Source: Spiribacter salinus M19-40 (GTDB taxonomy: Bacteria; Pseudomonadota; Gammaproteobacteria; Nitrococcales; Nitrococcaceae). Taken from it: 64,000 bases of DNA. The position numbers and the translations under genes were made by a program. Under the pieces are notes generated by a model, which did no database searches, had not been told where the DNA came from, and saw only the letters and a list, made by a program, of their open reading frames with translations. The stretch lies in contig NC_021291.1 in NCBI RefSeq assembly GCF_000319575.2, forward strand, positions 744,001-808,000. The letters run 5' to 3'. This document shows positions 24,920 to 33,724 of the stretch, in pieces (positions within the stretch are counted from its first letter, which is position 1; every line of letters begins with the position of its first letter).

Positions 24920-26197
24920 ATGTCGCTGATTGTCCAAAAGTTTGGGGGCTCATCCGTCGCCAACATCGAGCGCATCGAAAATGTTGCGCGCAAGGCCATG
25001 GCCTCACGTCAGGCAGGTCATGATGTGGTGATCGTGGTTTCGGCCATGAAGGGTGAGACGGATCGGCTGACTGAGCTTGCACACGGCGCGGCTCAGGGGC
25101 ACGGTCCGCGGCCGCGTGAGCTCGACTTGCTGCTTTCCACGGGTGAGACGGTCACGATTTCGCTTGTCACCATGGTTCTGGAGCGTATGGGCGCCCCGGC
25201 GCGGTGTTATACCGGCGCACAGGTGCAGATCCTCACCGACAGTGCGTTCAGCAAGGCGCGCATTCAGGATATCGACGCCGAGGTGATCCGCGAGGACCTT
25301 GGCGCCGGTCGCATTGTCGTCGTGGCGGGCTTTCAGGGGGTGGATGAGAATGGCTCGATCACCACGCTCGGGCGCGGCGGGTCAGATACGACGGCTGTCG
25401 CATTGGCGGCGGCGCTTGGCGCTGATGAATGTCAGATCTACACGGATGTCGACGGGGTCTACACAACCGATCCCAGGGTAGTCCCAACGGCGCGCCGACT
25501 TGACCGGATTACGTTCGAGGAAATGCTGGAGCTCGCCAGTCTTGGCTCCAAGGTATTGCAAATTCGTGCCGTAGAGTTCGCTGGCAAATACCAGGTACCA
25601 CTACGGGTACTGTCGTCATTCGAGGAGGGACCAGGGACGTTGATTACAATGGAAGGAGACAACATGCCCCAGGGCAGTATGGAAGAGCCCTTGATCGCGG
25701 GGATCGCGTTCAATCGGGATGAGGCCAAACTCACCATGATCGGTGTGCCGGACACCCCGGGTATCGCCGCACAGATCCTCGGCCCAATCGCAGAAGCGAA
25801 CATCGAAGTGGATATGATCGTCCAGAACATCAGTAACGATGGGCTGACCGATTTCACCTTTACGGTGAACAAAAGCGAGTACGACCGCGCGCTGGAGATC
25901 CTGCGGCATCAGGCGGAAACGCTAGGCGCCCGTGAAGTGTTTGGTGATACCGGGATCGTTAAGCTGTCCCTCGTGGGCGTCGGGATGCGCTCGCATGCGG
26001 GCGTGGCGAGTTTGATGTTCGATTCGCTGGCCGCTGAAGGCATCAACATCCAGATGATCTCGACCTCTGAAATCAAAATCTCCGTGGTCGTCGCAGAGAA
26101 GTACCTGGAGTTGGGTACTCGCGCGCTTCATCGGGCGTTTGATCTGGATGACCGAAGCGGGAAAACAGTGAGCGTCGAGGGTGAGACGGCAAATTAA
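24920..26197 (+). CDS. lysC: Aspartate kinase
   Basis: 425 residues. Kinase domain starts VQKFGGSSVANIERI and contains GRGGSDTTAVALAAAL; two ACT domains occupy about 265-425 (MIGVPDTPGIAAQIL and LVGVGMRSHAGVASLMF). It phosphorylates aspartate, the committing step to Lys, Thr, Met and diaminopimelate, and the ACT domains give feedback control. The gene order alaS-lysC-csrA is shared with pseudomonads. A strong internal start can produce a separate beta subunit (next entry). Confidence 0.96.
   Translation: MSLIVQKFGGSSVANIERIENVARKAMASRQAGHDVVIVVSAMKGETDRLTELAHGAAQGHGPRPRELDLLLSTGETVTISLVTMVLERMGAPARCYTGAQVQILTDSAFSKARIQDIDAEVIREDLGAGRIVVVAGFQGVDENGSITTLGRGGSDTTAVALAAALGADECQIYTDVDGVYTTDPRVVPTARRLDRITFEEMLELASLGSKVLQIRAVEFAGKYQVPLRVLSSFEEGPGTLITMEGDNMPQGSMEEPLIAGIAFNRDEAKLTMIGVPDTPGIAAQILGPIAEANIEVDMIVQNISNDGLTDFTFTVNKSEYDRALEILRHQAETLGAREVFGDTGIVKLSLVGVGMRSHAGVASLMFDSLAAEGINIQMISTSEIKISVVVAEKYLELGTRALHRAFDLDDRSGKTVSVEGETAN
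25664..26197 (+). CDS. Internal start giving aspartate kinase beta subunit (ACT domains)
   Basis: In frame with lysC, ATG 25664 is preceded by AAGGAG at 25653-25658 with a 5-nt spacer, stronger than the site of lysC itself. The product would be 177 residues starting MPQGSMEEP and would carry both ACT domains. Alpha2-beta2 aspartate kinases made this way are known in Bacillus, Corynebacterium and Pseudomonas. Here it is inferred from the ribosome site and its position at the kinase/ACT boundary. Confidence 0.6.
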   Translation: MPQGSMEEPLIAGIAFNRDEAKLTMIGVPDTPGIAAQILGPIAEANIEVDMIVQNISNDGLTDFTFTVNKSEYDRALEILRHQAETLGAREVFGDTGIVKLSLVGVGMRSHAGVASLMFDSLAAEGINIQMISTSEIKISVVVAEKYLELGTRALHRAFDLDDRSGKTVSVEGETAN

Positions 26198-26199
26198 GT

Positions 26200-26228
26200 T
26201 ACCCCCCATCCGAAGGGGTTCAATTTAA
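26200..26228 (+). terminator. Weak terminator-like hairpin after lysC
   Basis: A CCCC / GGGG stem just after the lysC stop, followed by a short T-containing stretch (TTCAATTT). The stem is only 4-5 bp, so termination may be partial and csrA could be partly read through from lysC. Confidence 0.35.
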
Positions 26229-26237
26229 CTAGAACGG

Positions 26238-26336
26238 CAGACAAGGGAGTGTTCAAGCGATACAATTGTCGCCTTCGGTAAACGGTTTCCATGCCGTTTG
26301 AAGGATATTTACCTCGCTCTACGAGTCCGAGAGGTA
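26238..26336 (+). promoter_or_regulatory. Probable csrA promoter and structured leader
   Basis: A -10 like TACAAT (26261-26266) with CAGACA 17 nt upstream (26238-26243) as a weak -35. Two small inverted repeats follow in the leader: AAACGG/CCGTTT (26280-26285 with 26294-26299) and TACCTC/GAGGTA (26310-26315 with 26331-26336). GGA triplets occur in the leader and in the csrA ribosome site, as expected for CsrA autoregulation (inference). Confidence 0.4.
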
Positions 26337-26367
26337 GGTAACACGACAATAATTAGGAGACGGCAGA

Positions 26368-26571
26368 ATGCTCATTCTGACCCGCAGGGTCGGCGAAACC
26401 CTCATGATCGGCGACGATGTCGCGGTCACGGTATTGGGTGTCAAGGGCAACCAGGTTCGTATCGGGGTGAAGGCACCGCAGGACGTTTCGGTGCATCGGG
26501 AAGAAATCTACGATCGCATTCAGGACGAGAGCGAGAAGCCTTCCGGCTCAGACGATAAGGACAGCGACTGA
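26368..26571 (+). CDS. csrA: Carbon storage regulator CsrA
   Basis: 67 residues. The canonical start [16 protein letters not shown] and the conserved [10 protein letters not shown] core bind GGA motifs in mRNA leaders to control translation. The polar Ser/Asp-rich tail is variable in the family. AGGAG lies 8-10 nt before the ATG. Upstream of tRNA-Ser, as in many gammaproteobacteria. Confidence 0.97.
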   Translation: MLILTRRVGETLMIGDDVAVTVLGVKGNQVRIGVKAPQDVSVHREEIYDRIQDESEKPSGSDDKDSD

Positions 26572-26624
26572 CGCTGGCCGGTTTACGGCCCAAGACCATT
26601 GCCGTATCCTCTTCGGTCTCATAT

Positions 26625-26718
<94 letters not shown>

Positions 26719-26721
26719 CAT

Positions 26722-26749
26722 AAAAACAGGGGCCGCAGGCCCCTTTTTT
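26722..26749. terminator. Bidirectional intrinsic terminator shared by tRNA-Ser and transaldolase gene
   Basis: Stem GGGGCC (26729-26734), loop GCA, stem GGCCCC (26738-26743), then six T. On the other strand the same stem is followed by TGTTTTT, so it can end transcripts from both sides: the tRNA on + and the transaldolase gene on -. Confidence 0.9.
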
Positions 26750-26784
26750 GTGTCTGACAGAAGCGGGGGTTCGAACCCACGAAG
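26738..26784 (-). repeat. Inverted, degenerate copy of the tRNA-Ser 3' end
   Basis: The minus strand at 26784-26770 repeats exactly the 15 nt CTTCGTGGGTTCGAA found in the tRNA-Ser T-arm at 26685-26699. Further similarity continues through the CAGACA and A-run up to the terminator stem, so about 47 nt form an imperfect inverted repeat centred on the terminator. In the copy only about three T-stem pairs remain possible, so it is a relic, not a functional tRNA. Confidence 0.7.
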
Positions 26785-26794
26785 CAACAGGGCC

Positions 26795-27451
26795 TCACCG
26801 AATGATCTTCTGCCCGGTCTTCTGCCAGTCGGCGATAAACGTCTCGAGTCCTTTGTCAGTTAGCGGATGACTGACTAACCCACGAATCACCGCGGGTGGC
26901 ATCGTGGCGACGTCCGCGCCGGCGAGGGCGGCAGCGCTGACATGGTTCGCTGAGCGGATGGAGGCCGCCAGGATTTTGGTCTCGAAGTCGTAGTTGTCGT
27001 AGATCGCGCGAATGTCATAGATGAGCTCCATCCCATCCAGATTGATGTCATCGAGCCGGCCGATGAACGGCGAGATGTAGGTGGCGCCGGCTTTGGCGGC
27101 GAGCAAGGCCTGATTGGCGGAAAAACACAAGGTCACGTTAACGGCCGCCCCCTCAGCGCGGAGGACGCGACAGGCCTTGAGCCCCGGTAATGTGAGCGGC
27201 ACCTTCACCGCGACGTTCGAGGCGATGGCCGCTAGCACGCGCCCCTCTTTAATCATTTCCTCGGCATCGATGGCGGCTACCTCAGCCGAGACAGGTCCAT
27301 CGACAATTCGGCAAATCTCCCCAACGGTTTCGAGAAAATCGCCACCGGCTTTCGCGACGAGGGACGGGTTCGTCGTCACCCCATCTAACAGACCGTACTC
27401 GTTCAGCTCGCGAATCTCATCGATCACCGCCGTATCGGCAAAAAATTCCAT
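26795..27451 (-). CDS. tal: Transaldolase (small TalC/FSA-type)
   Basis: 218 residues, the short transaldolase subfamily (about 215 residues) rather than the 315-residue TalB type. Schiff-base Lys83 in [10 protein letters not shown]-terminal [15 protein letters not shown] and GVTTNPSL motifs. It exchanges dihydroxyacetone units between sugar phosphates in the non-oxidative pentose phosphate pathway; a fructose-6-phosphate aldolase activity is the alternative. Confidence 0.9.
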   Translation of the reverse strand: MEFFADTAVIDEIRELNEYGLLDGVTTNPSLVAKAGGDFLETVGEICRIVDGPVSAEVAAIDAEEMIKEGRVLAAIASNVAVKVPLTLPGLKACRVLRAEGAAVNVTLCFSANQALLAAKAGATYISPFIGRLDDINLDGMELIYDIRAIYDNYDFETKILAASIRSANHVSAAALAGADVATMPPAVIRGLVSHPLTDKGLETFIADWQKTGQKIIR

Positions 27452-27485
27452 CTCAGCTCCTGACGTTCGAATAATCTCTGATCAA

Positions 27486-29228
27486 TTACAGGGCAATACG
27501 CTGAGGTGCAACACTTTGGCGTGCATACGGGACGATTTCGGCGACTTCGCCGGACTCCCGACGCTGCTTTACGTCGCGCCAGTATGTCGCTGTGAGCAGA
27601 TCCGCATGGGCCTCAAGGAAGGTTTGCCGCAGGGCATTGGGCATAGCCAGAAAGCGGATGAACTCCTCGGGGAAGATATCTCGAGGCCCCACGAAATTGC
27701 GGGCGCCATGGTCCATGAGCGGGTAGTCCTCGTCCGGCTCGGGTAGCTCAAAGAAATTGCACTCCGTGACCAGCATGACTTCGTCGTAGTCATAGAACAC
27801 CACGCGCCCGGAGCTGGTGACGCCGAAGTTCTTTAGCAGCAGGTCGCCCGCGAAGATGTTGGTCTCCGCGAGATCCTTGAGGCAGCGGCCATAATCTAGA
27901 ATCACCCGCTGCGCTTCGGTTGCCTCGACTTCCCGGATGTAAAGATTGAGTGGCCGGACACGGCGCTCGACGTAGGCATGGCGAAAGACCAGCTTGTCGC
28001 CTTCCTCGCTGACCGTGTGCCCGGCTTCGCGTAGCAGCTCCTCATGAAGCGCTCCTGAGAAACGTCCGAGGGGCAGCTCCAGATTGCGGAAATGCTGCGT
28101 ATCGATCAGGCGTCCGGCGTGATCATGGCGTGACACCAGCCGATAACTCTCGTGGACGTCGTCGTGGGTCGTCGTCTTCGGTGGCCGAAAGACATCCCGC
28201 ATGACTTTGAAGACCAGGTTAAACGAGGGGAGGGTGAATACGATCATGACCAGACCGGGTTCACCCGCGGAATGGACGATGTCGTCATCCGTCCGCTTAA
28301 GGTGCTGGATCAGAGAGCGATATCGTTCCGTTTTACCCTGCCGTAAGCGCCCGAGCACGGTATAGAGTTCGTCAATCGGCTTGCCTGGCAGGATGTCATG
28401 CAGGAACTGGACGGCCGCAACGACTGAGGTGGGATCCGCGAAGTAGTAGGAGCGTGTGTAAGAGAAGACCACGCCAATCTGATCGGCAGTGACCAGCGTG
28501 GCATCGACCTCAACCCCCTCATCGCCGTTGCGTAGGGCAATGACAATCGGTCGGCTACCGTTCTGCAGCCGGATCCGGCCGACGAGATAAGCCCTGGTGC
28601 CCTGAAAGAAGTGCGAGTCGATAAACTCAAAGCGCAGACACTGGGCATCGGCATCTTCGCCAATCGCCTCCCGGATGCGCCTTGCCATTGCCACCGCGTC
28701 TTTCCCGGAGTCGACATAGACCCGGCGAAAGCGGAAATCCTGAAGGATGGCTTTGCAAGCCCCCTCCAGGTCACCCCAGCAGGGGTAACGGCGCATGGTG
28801 AGTGACTCGATCCCCTCTTCGGGTGGTGGCTGGACGAATTCGACCGCGCTATCCACGCCACGGGTCCCAAAGACCCGCCGGGTGATGGAGTTGAAGAAGG
28901 TTTTCATGAAGCCCGCGTCGGGCATCGAGGCCACGCGCAGGCCGTAATACTCGCGGATACTGGGCCAGAGGGCGTGGTCGCTCAGTTGCTCTCCCAGGTC
29001 TTCGGGTAAGCCGTCGACCGTGCGCCGTACCCATTGTTCATAGAGCTCAATGCGTGCGGCAATGTCTGCCATCTGACCTTTCCAGTCGCGCTGCTCAAAT
29101 CGACGCGCAGCGCGGCTGGTGATCCGTCGGAACTGCTGGTTGTAGCGCTCAAAGCCTTCGTGGATACGCCGTGCCGCCGCAGCCACCCCAGGCTGTTGCG
29201 GTGTCTGTATGGCGGGCTCGGCGTCCAC
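27486..29228 (-). CDS. aceK: Isocitrate dehydrogenase kinase/phosphatase
   Basis: 580 residues, full family length. A bifunctional enzyme that phosphorylates and inactivates Icd, or reverses this, to divert isocitrate into the glyoxylate bypass. N-terminal regulatory region (ARRIHEGFERYNQQFRRITSRA) and C-terminal kinase-like domain (about 310-580) with DLLLKNFGVTSSGRVVFYDYDE. The start is a GTG at 29228; no in-frame ATG lies nearby. It follows icd by 15 nt on the same strand, so target and regulator are in one operon; aceA/aceB are not in the window. Confidence 0.97.
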   Translation of the reverse strand: MDAEPAIQTPQQPGVAAAARRIHEGFERYNQQFRRITSRAARRFEQRDWKGQMADIAARIELYEQWVRRTVDGLPEDLGEQLSDHALWPSIREYYGLRVASMPDAGFMKTFFNSITRRVFGTRGVDSAVEFVQPPPEEGIESLTMRRYPCWGDLEGACKAILQDFRFRRVYVDSGKDAVAMARRIREAIGEDADAQCLRFEFIDSHFFQGTRAYLVGRIRLQNGSRPIVIALRNGDEGVEVDATLVTADQIGVVFSYTRSYYFADPTSVVAAVQFLHDILPGKPIDELYTVLGRLRQGKTERYRSLIQHLKRTDDDIVHSAGEPGLVMIVFTLPSFNLVFKVMRDVFRPPKTTTHDDVHESYRLVSRHDHAGRLIDTQHFRNLELPLGRFSGALHEELLREAGHTVSEEGDKLVFRHAYVERRVRPLNLYIREVEATEAQRVILDYGRCLKDLAETNIFAGDLLLKNFGVTSSGRVVFYDYDEVMLVTECNFFELPEPDEDYPLMDHGARNFVGPRDIFPEEFIRFLAMPNALRQTFLEAHADLLTATYWRDVKQRRESGEVAEIVPYARQSVAPQRIAL

Positions 29229-29243
29229 GACCGTGCGCAGCCC

Positions 29244-30542
29244 CTAGGCCTGCATGCGCTTGACGATGGCCTCGCCGAACTGTGAGCAGCTGACCTTGGT
29301 GGCGCCGTCCATGAGGCGAGCGAAGTCATAGGTGACGTTTTTGCTGGCAATGGCCGCATCCATCCCCACGAGGACCAGGTCGGCCGCCTCGCTCCAACCG
29401 AGGTGACGCAGCATCATTTCCGCGGACAGAACGATGGAGCCCGGGTTAACCATGTCCTTGCCCGCATATTTCGGGGCGGTGCCATGGGTGGCCTCGAATA
29501 CGGCATGGCCGGTCTGCTCGTTGATGTTGCCGCCCGGGGCGATGCCGATTCCGCCGACCTGCGCGGCGAGCGCATCAGACAGGTAGTCGCCATTCAGGTT
29601 CATCGTCGCGATGACTTCGAAGTCGGTCGGACGGGTGAGCACCTGCTGCAACGTGATGTCGGCGATGGAGTCTTTCACAAGGACCCGGCCGGCTGCGACC
29701 GCGGCGTCCTGCTCAGCGTTGGCCGCTTCCTGACCCTTTTCCGCGACAGTCCGCTCCCACTCACTCCAGGTGTACGTCTCTGCACCGAACTCGCGCTCGG
29801 CGAGTTCATAGGCCCAGGTGCGGAAGGCGCCTTCGGTGTACTTCATGATGTTGCCCTTGTGGACAATCGTCACCGACTTGCGCTGGTTGTCGATGGCGTA
29901 CCGAATGGCGGCGCGCACCAACCGCTCCGTGCCCTCGCGGGAGATTGGCTTGATGCCAAAGCCGCATTCCTCAGGGAAGCGGATGTTGGCGTAAGCGGAG
30001 GGGAAGTGCTCGGCGAGGAATTGCTTGAACTGCTCGTTTTCACTGGAACCCGCCTCGAACTCGATGCCGGCGTAGATATCCTCGGTGTTCTCCCGAAAGA
30101 TGGCCATGTCCACCTGATCGGGGTGCTTGACCGGGGATGGCACGCCGTTGAACCAGCGCACGGGGCGCAGGCACACATACAGGTCAAGCACTTGGCGAAG
30201 CGCCACGTTAAGTGACCGGATCCCGCCGCCGACCGGCGTGGTCATCGGGCCCTTAATCGAAATCAGGTACTTGCGGATGGCCTCGACGGTCTCGTCGGGT
30301 AGCCAGGCACCCAGCTCATTATTGGCCTTCTCGCCGGCGAGCACTTCCATCCAGTGGATTTTGCGCTGGCCGCCATAGGCCTTTTCCACCGCGGCATCCA
30401 CCACGCGCTGCATGACGGGCGTGATATCAACGCCGATCCCATCCCCTTCGATGTAGGTGATGATGGGGTTATCGGGAACGTTCAACACGCCATTATCAAG
30501 GGTGATGGGTGCGCCATCCGCGGGGACCTGGAGTGTGCTCAT
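29244..30542 (-). CDS. icd: NADP-dependent isocitrate dehydrogenase
   Basis: 432 residues, E. coli-type Icd. Oxidatively decarboxylates isocitrate to 2-oxoglutarate in the TCA cycle. Ser110 in [13 protein letters not shown] corresponds to the E. coli Ser113 that AceK phosphorylates. [11 protein letters not shown] at the N-terminus and [12 protein letters not shown] (nucleotide-binding) are conserved. AGGAG precedes ATG 30542. Upstream of aceK. Confidence 0.97.
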   Translation of the reverse strand: MSTLQVPADGAPITLDNGVLNVPDNPIITYIEGDGIGVDITPVMQRVVDAAVEKAYGGQRKIHWMEVLAGEKANNELGAWLPDETVEAIRKYLISIKGPMTTPVGGGIRSLNVALRQVLDLYVCLRPVRWFNGVPSPVKHPDQVDMAIFRENTEDIYAGIEFEAGSSENEQFKQFLAEHFPSAYANIRFPEECGFGIKPISREGTERLVRAAIRYAIDNQRKSVTIVHKGNIMKYTEGAFRTWAYELAEREFGAETYTWSEWERTVAEKGQEAANAEQDAAVAAGRVLVKDSIADITLQQVLTRPTDFEVIATMNLNGDYLSDALAAQVGGIGIAPGGNINEQTGHAVFEATHGTAPKYAGKDMVNPGSIVLSAEMMLRHLGWSEAADLVLVGMDAAIASKNVTYDFARLMDGATKVSCSQFGEAIVKRMQA

Positions 30543-30717
30543 CGCGATTCTCTCTCCTACTGATAATTCGATCGACTAAGTCGTTATTTTTTCACAATTC
30601 TCGGGCCGAAAACAGCGAGAGTCGGTCCTCCCCCGATCTGCGGAACTTGTTCCCTGTCATGGCAGACGGAGGGAGGAGGGCTGTAGTCCACGCCAAACGA
30701 GGGCCAGGGAGGTTGTC
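30543..30717. promoter_or_regulatory. Divergent intergenic region icd / ATP-grasp gene
   Basis: 175 nt between divergent starts. It holds a perfect 5+5 palindrome CGACT-A-AGTCG at 30573-30583 in the icd leader, next to an AT-rich run (TTATTTTTTCACAA) that could be part of the icd promoter. No confident -35/-10 pair is assigned. The other half is purine-rich and leads to GGGAGG before the GTG start at 30718. Confidence 0.35.
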
Positions 30718-32022
30718 GTGAGCCAAATGAGGAATGTGTTTATCTTTGGGCTGGATGATTTTCATCGCCGGCAGCTCGCGACGATACAGGGTAGCAAGCA
30801 GATCGCGTTTCACCCGCTGCTCAACAAACACGAGGCAATCCACCCCGAGCGGTTTCCCGTCAACGAAATGCTTGAGAAGAGTCGCGCGACGCTCGAGGCT
30901 TTTTCCGGCAGCGTGGATGCGGTCTGCACTTACTGGGACTTCCCGACCAGCACGCTGGTACCCATCCTTCGAGAGCGGTGGGGGTTGAGCGGCGCAGGGC
31001 TGAACGCGGTCCTGCGTCTTGAGCATAAGTACTGGGCCCGGCTCGAGCAGCAGGCCACCGTGCCAGACCTCATTCCGGGGTTCGCTGCAGTGGATCCGTT
31101 CGCTGATGTTCCTCGGGCGGGGCTGACGCTGGATTACCCGTTCTGGCTCAAGCCGATCAAGGCCCACTCGTCCTATCTGGGATTTCGGATTGATTCTGAT
31201 GCGCGGTTTGATGAGGCGATCAAAAAGATCCGCCGAGGCATCGCGCAATTTGGTCAACCCTTTAACGAGGTGCTCGAAAAAGCGTCACTGCCGCCGGAGG
31301 TCTCGGCAGTGGACGGCTATCACTGTATCGCTGAGCAGATCATTAGTGCGGGACAGCAGTGCACGCTGGAAGGTTATGTGTTCGAGGGCGATGTGCATGT
31401 TTACGGCATCATTGACTCGATACGCGCGGGCCGCCATCGATCAAGCTTTCAGCGTTATCAGTATCCCTCACAGCTTCCTCGCCGTGTCCAGGATCGGATG
31501 ATTGACGCGGCGCGTCGAGTAATCACCCATGCGGGCTACGACAACGCGCCGTTCAACATGGAGTTTTTCTGGTCACGGGCAACGGATCAGCTTGCCTTGC
31601 TCGAGGTGAATGCCCGTTGCTCAAAATCTCACTCGCCGCTCTTTGTTGAGGTGGATGGCGCGTCTCATTTACAGGTCATGGTGAATCTCGGGCTCGGCGA
31701 AGCGCCGGCGTTTCCTTACCGTCAGGGTCAGTCCCCGATGGCCGCGAAGTTCATGTTGCGGGTCTTCCGGCCAGGGATTGTCAGGCGCGTGCCCGAGGCG
31801 GCCGATATCGAGGCGTTAAAGGCGCGTTTCCCCGAAGCCGAGCTCCATGTGCTCGTGGAACCGGGGATGGATCTCGATACGCTGCGATTTCAGGACAGCT
31901 ACAGCTATGAGATCGGGGTGATTTTCCTGGGCGGCCAAAACCAGGCTGATCTCCTCGCCCGATACCGAGAGGCGATACGGATCCTCGGCTTTGAGATTGA
32001 TCACGCTTCAAAGGCCGCATAG
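30718..32022 (+). CDS. ATP-grasp family ligase of unknown substrate
   Basis: 434 residues from GTG 30718, with GGAGG 5 nt upstream (an ATG at 30727 is too far from it). N-terminal Rossmann-like pre-ATP-grasp domain (NVFIFGLDDFHRRQL), then an ATP-grasp fold at about 110-330: PFWLKPIKAHSSYLGF supplies an ATP-binding lysine and LALLEVNARCSKSH the Glu/Asn metal ligands. The C-terminal third (about 330-434) is a separate region. Resembles the carbamoyl-phosphate/amino-acid ligase type, but no substrate can be named. Orphan gene, divergent from icd, 3' end overlapping the photolyase gene by 22 nt. Confidence 0.8.
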   Translation: MSQMRNVFIFGLDDFHRRQLATIQGSKQIAFHPLLNKHEAIHPERFPVNEMLEKSRATLEAFSGSVDAVCTYWDFPTSTLVPILRERWGLSGAGLNAVLRLEHKYWARLEQQATVPDLIPGFAAVDPFADVPRAGLTLDYPFWLKPIKAHSSYLGFRIDSDARFDEAIKKIRRGIAQFGQPFNEVLEKASLPPEVSAVDGYHCIAEQIISAGQQCTLEGYVFEGDVHVYGIIDSIRAGRHRSSFQRYQYPSQLPRRVQDRMIDAARRVITHAGYDNAPFNMEFFWSRATDQLALLEVNARCSKSHSPLFVEVDGASHLQVMVNLGLGEAPAFPYRQGQSPMAAKFMLRVFRPGIVRRVPEAADIEALKARFPEAELHVLVEPGMDLDTLRFQDSYSYEIGVIFLGGQNQADLLARYREAIRILGFEIDHASKAA

Positions 32023-33227
32023 CGCTCCGAGAGCATGGGGCCCACGGCTTTCCAGAAACGGAAAAAGCCATGTGTCGCGTGGGGCCAGACGGTGACATCC
32101 CATTCTCTAGGCACTTTGACCAGCCGAATCCCCACAGCTGACAGGATGGGTTCCACAGCGGCGAGGGCATCGGCGGTCGGCCCGGCGGGAACCCAAGGCG
32201 TGACGAGCGTTCCGATCCCCGCTGTTTGAAGCAGCTCGACAAGACGATCACCCGCTGCGGTATCCACGAGGTCAATCGGGCCAAGTGCTTGGACACCCGG
32301 ATTGCGGGTCATCGCATCGACAAGCGCATCGGTGACAAAGCCCTGCACGTGAGCTGATATCGACAGTGGGCTGCGCCATCCAGTCGTCTGCAGGCTTACA
32401 ACCAGCGGCCAGTGTCTTTCGCCAAAACACGACTCCGGATGCAGGTCCTCCTCGGTGATCAGCAGCCCCGTTGTCTCGCTGAGCTCGAAATCGGGCTCAT
32501 CCGGGATGGGCTGAAGCGGCGGCCGGTCACTCGCCGGCGGTGCAGGCGCCTCTGCGGCGAGTGAGTCGACGGGGTTAAAGCGCCCATTGGTATAACGAGC
32601 GATATTCGACGGACGGGCCAAATAGGTTTTCCCGGCGGTGTGATGACCGGCCACCCAGCGCCACGACAGCGTATTGGACGCGGGGTCGCCGTCGAGGAGG
32701 TGGCGCAGGAAAAAGTCCGCGCCGATTGCCCACGGCAGCGCGAGGGTGAATACCCAGATGCTCGCGAACCACATCCGTGCATGGTTGTGCAGATAACCCG
32801 TCTGGATGAGCTCATCGACCCAGGCATCGAAGCACTCGATACCTGTGTTTCCCTCCAGCGCGTTGAGCAAAAGCTGGTTTTGCCGTTTGTCCCTCGCGAT
32901 GCCCGTAAGCGCCTCATCCAACGTCTTTCGGTAGTCGTGCCAATGCACGGGTCGGCGCTCGAGATAGCCCTTCCAGTAACTCCGCCAGCAGACCTCCTGA
33001 ATGAACTTCTCGGCGCCCGTCAGCCCGTGGACGCGCGCGGCCGCGTCGATCACCTCCTCCTCGGTCAGCAAGCGATGGCGGAGCCAGGGCGATAGCCCAG
33101 AGACGCGGTTGTCGCCATTCGGGCCAAAATCATGGTTACGCCAGTCGGTGTAGTCGGCGCCTGCGTGCGGGAGGAATTGGGCAAGGCGGGATTCGCCGGC
33201 TGCGCGCGTTGCTTCGAGCGGGTTCAT
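32001..33227 (-). CDS. Photolyase/cryptochrome-like protein with FAD domain first (apparently permuted)
   Basis: 408 residues. Residues about 10-215 match the photolyase FAD-binding domain: RVSGLSPWLRHRLLTEEEV, EVCWRSYWKGYL, TGYLHNHARMWFAS and LSWRWVAGHHTAGKTYL. Normally this domain is C-terminal. Here it is followed by about 160 residues (245-408) that look like the alpha/beta antenna domain, which usually comes first; the end, PHATHGFFRFWKAV, resembles the 'FTPFWKAW' end of that domain. Likely a light-dependent DNA repair enzyme or photoreceptor. It overlaps ogt by 4 nt (ATGA), supporting a repair role. Confidence 0.8.
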   Translation of the reverse strand: MNPLEATRAAGESRLAQFLPHAGADYTDWRNHDFGPNGDNRVSGLSPWLRHRLLTEEEVIDAAARVHGLTGAEKFIQEVCWRSYWKGYLERRPVHWHDYRKTLDEALTGIARDKRQNQLLLNALEGNTGIECFDAWVDELIQTGYLHNHARMWFASIWVFTLALPWAIGADFFLRHLLDGDPASNTLSWRWVAGHHTAGKTYLARPSNIARYTNGRFNPVDSLAAEAPAPPASDRPPLQPIPDEPDFELSETTGLLITEEDLHPESCFGERHWPLVVSLQTTGWRSPLSISAHVQGFVTDALVDAMTRNPGVQALGPIDLVDTAAGDRLVELLQTAGIGTLVTPWVPAGPTADALAAVEPILSAVGIRLVKVPREWDVTVWPHATHGFFRFWKAVGPMLSERYAAFEA

Positions 33228-33724
33228 GAAGCCTCCGAATCGGATGCATGCTCACATTCGAGCAGTTGACGTTTCACAGCGGTGCCTGCGATGTAATGGC
33301 CCAGCGCGCCATTGTGGCGAATGACCCGGTGACACGGTAGCAGCACCGGCAGTGGGTTGGCCGCTACCGCGCTCGCCACCGCGCGGACAGCGGTCGGCCG
33401 ACCAACCCACCGGGCGAGTGCCGAGTAGCTGATCGTGGATCCAAAGGGGATGTGCGTTAGGGCCTGCCAGACTGCACGCTGTAGCGCTGTTCCTTGCAGT
33501 GCGATATCGAGCCACCCGTCTGCCTGGTGCCAGGGCGATGGCACGGGTTCTGCGGGGCTATACGGTGTGGGGCCGCGGTCGCTAAAGTGCGCTCGGTAGA
33601 GTGCGGTTGGCGAGCCCTCAAGCTGCATCCAGCCGCCCGGCCCCTGCCAGTCACGCTGTATCCGCTCTGATGAGCCGCTAACGGGCGTATCCACAATCCG
33701 GATGTGCGGCATGATGCCTGGCAA
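33224..33724 (-). CDS. ogt: Methylated-DNA-protein-cysteine methyltransferase
   Basis: 166 residues. Repairs O6-methylguanine by transferring the methyl group to its own Cys131 in LLPCHRVIRHNGALG. The FGSTISYSALARWVGRP helix-turn-helix DNA-binding segment is present. GGGAGG lies 6 nt before a TTG at 33724, which is used here; an ATG at 33712 lies 18 nt from it and is the alternative. Its stop overlaps the photolyase start (ATGA), forming a direct-reversal repair pair. Confidence 0.93.
   Translation of the reverse strand: MPGIMPHIRIVDTPVSGSSERIQRDWQGPGGWMQLEGSPTALYRAHFSDRGPTPYSPAEPVPSPWHQADGWLDIALQGTALQRAVWQALTHIPFGSTISYSALARWVGRPTAVRAVASAVAANPLPVLLPCHRVIRHNGALGHYIAGTAVKRQLLECEHASDSEAS

Noticed and set aside
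26298-26558. 86-residue frame over csrA
   Set aside because: Different frame of csrA; csrA itself is unmistakable.
29403-30215. 270-residue plus-strand frame
   Set aside because: Antisense to icd; no family similarity.
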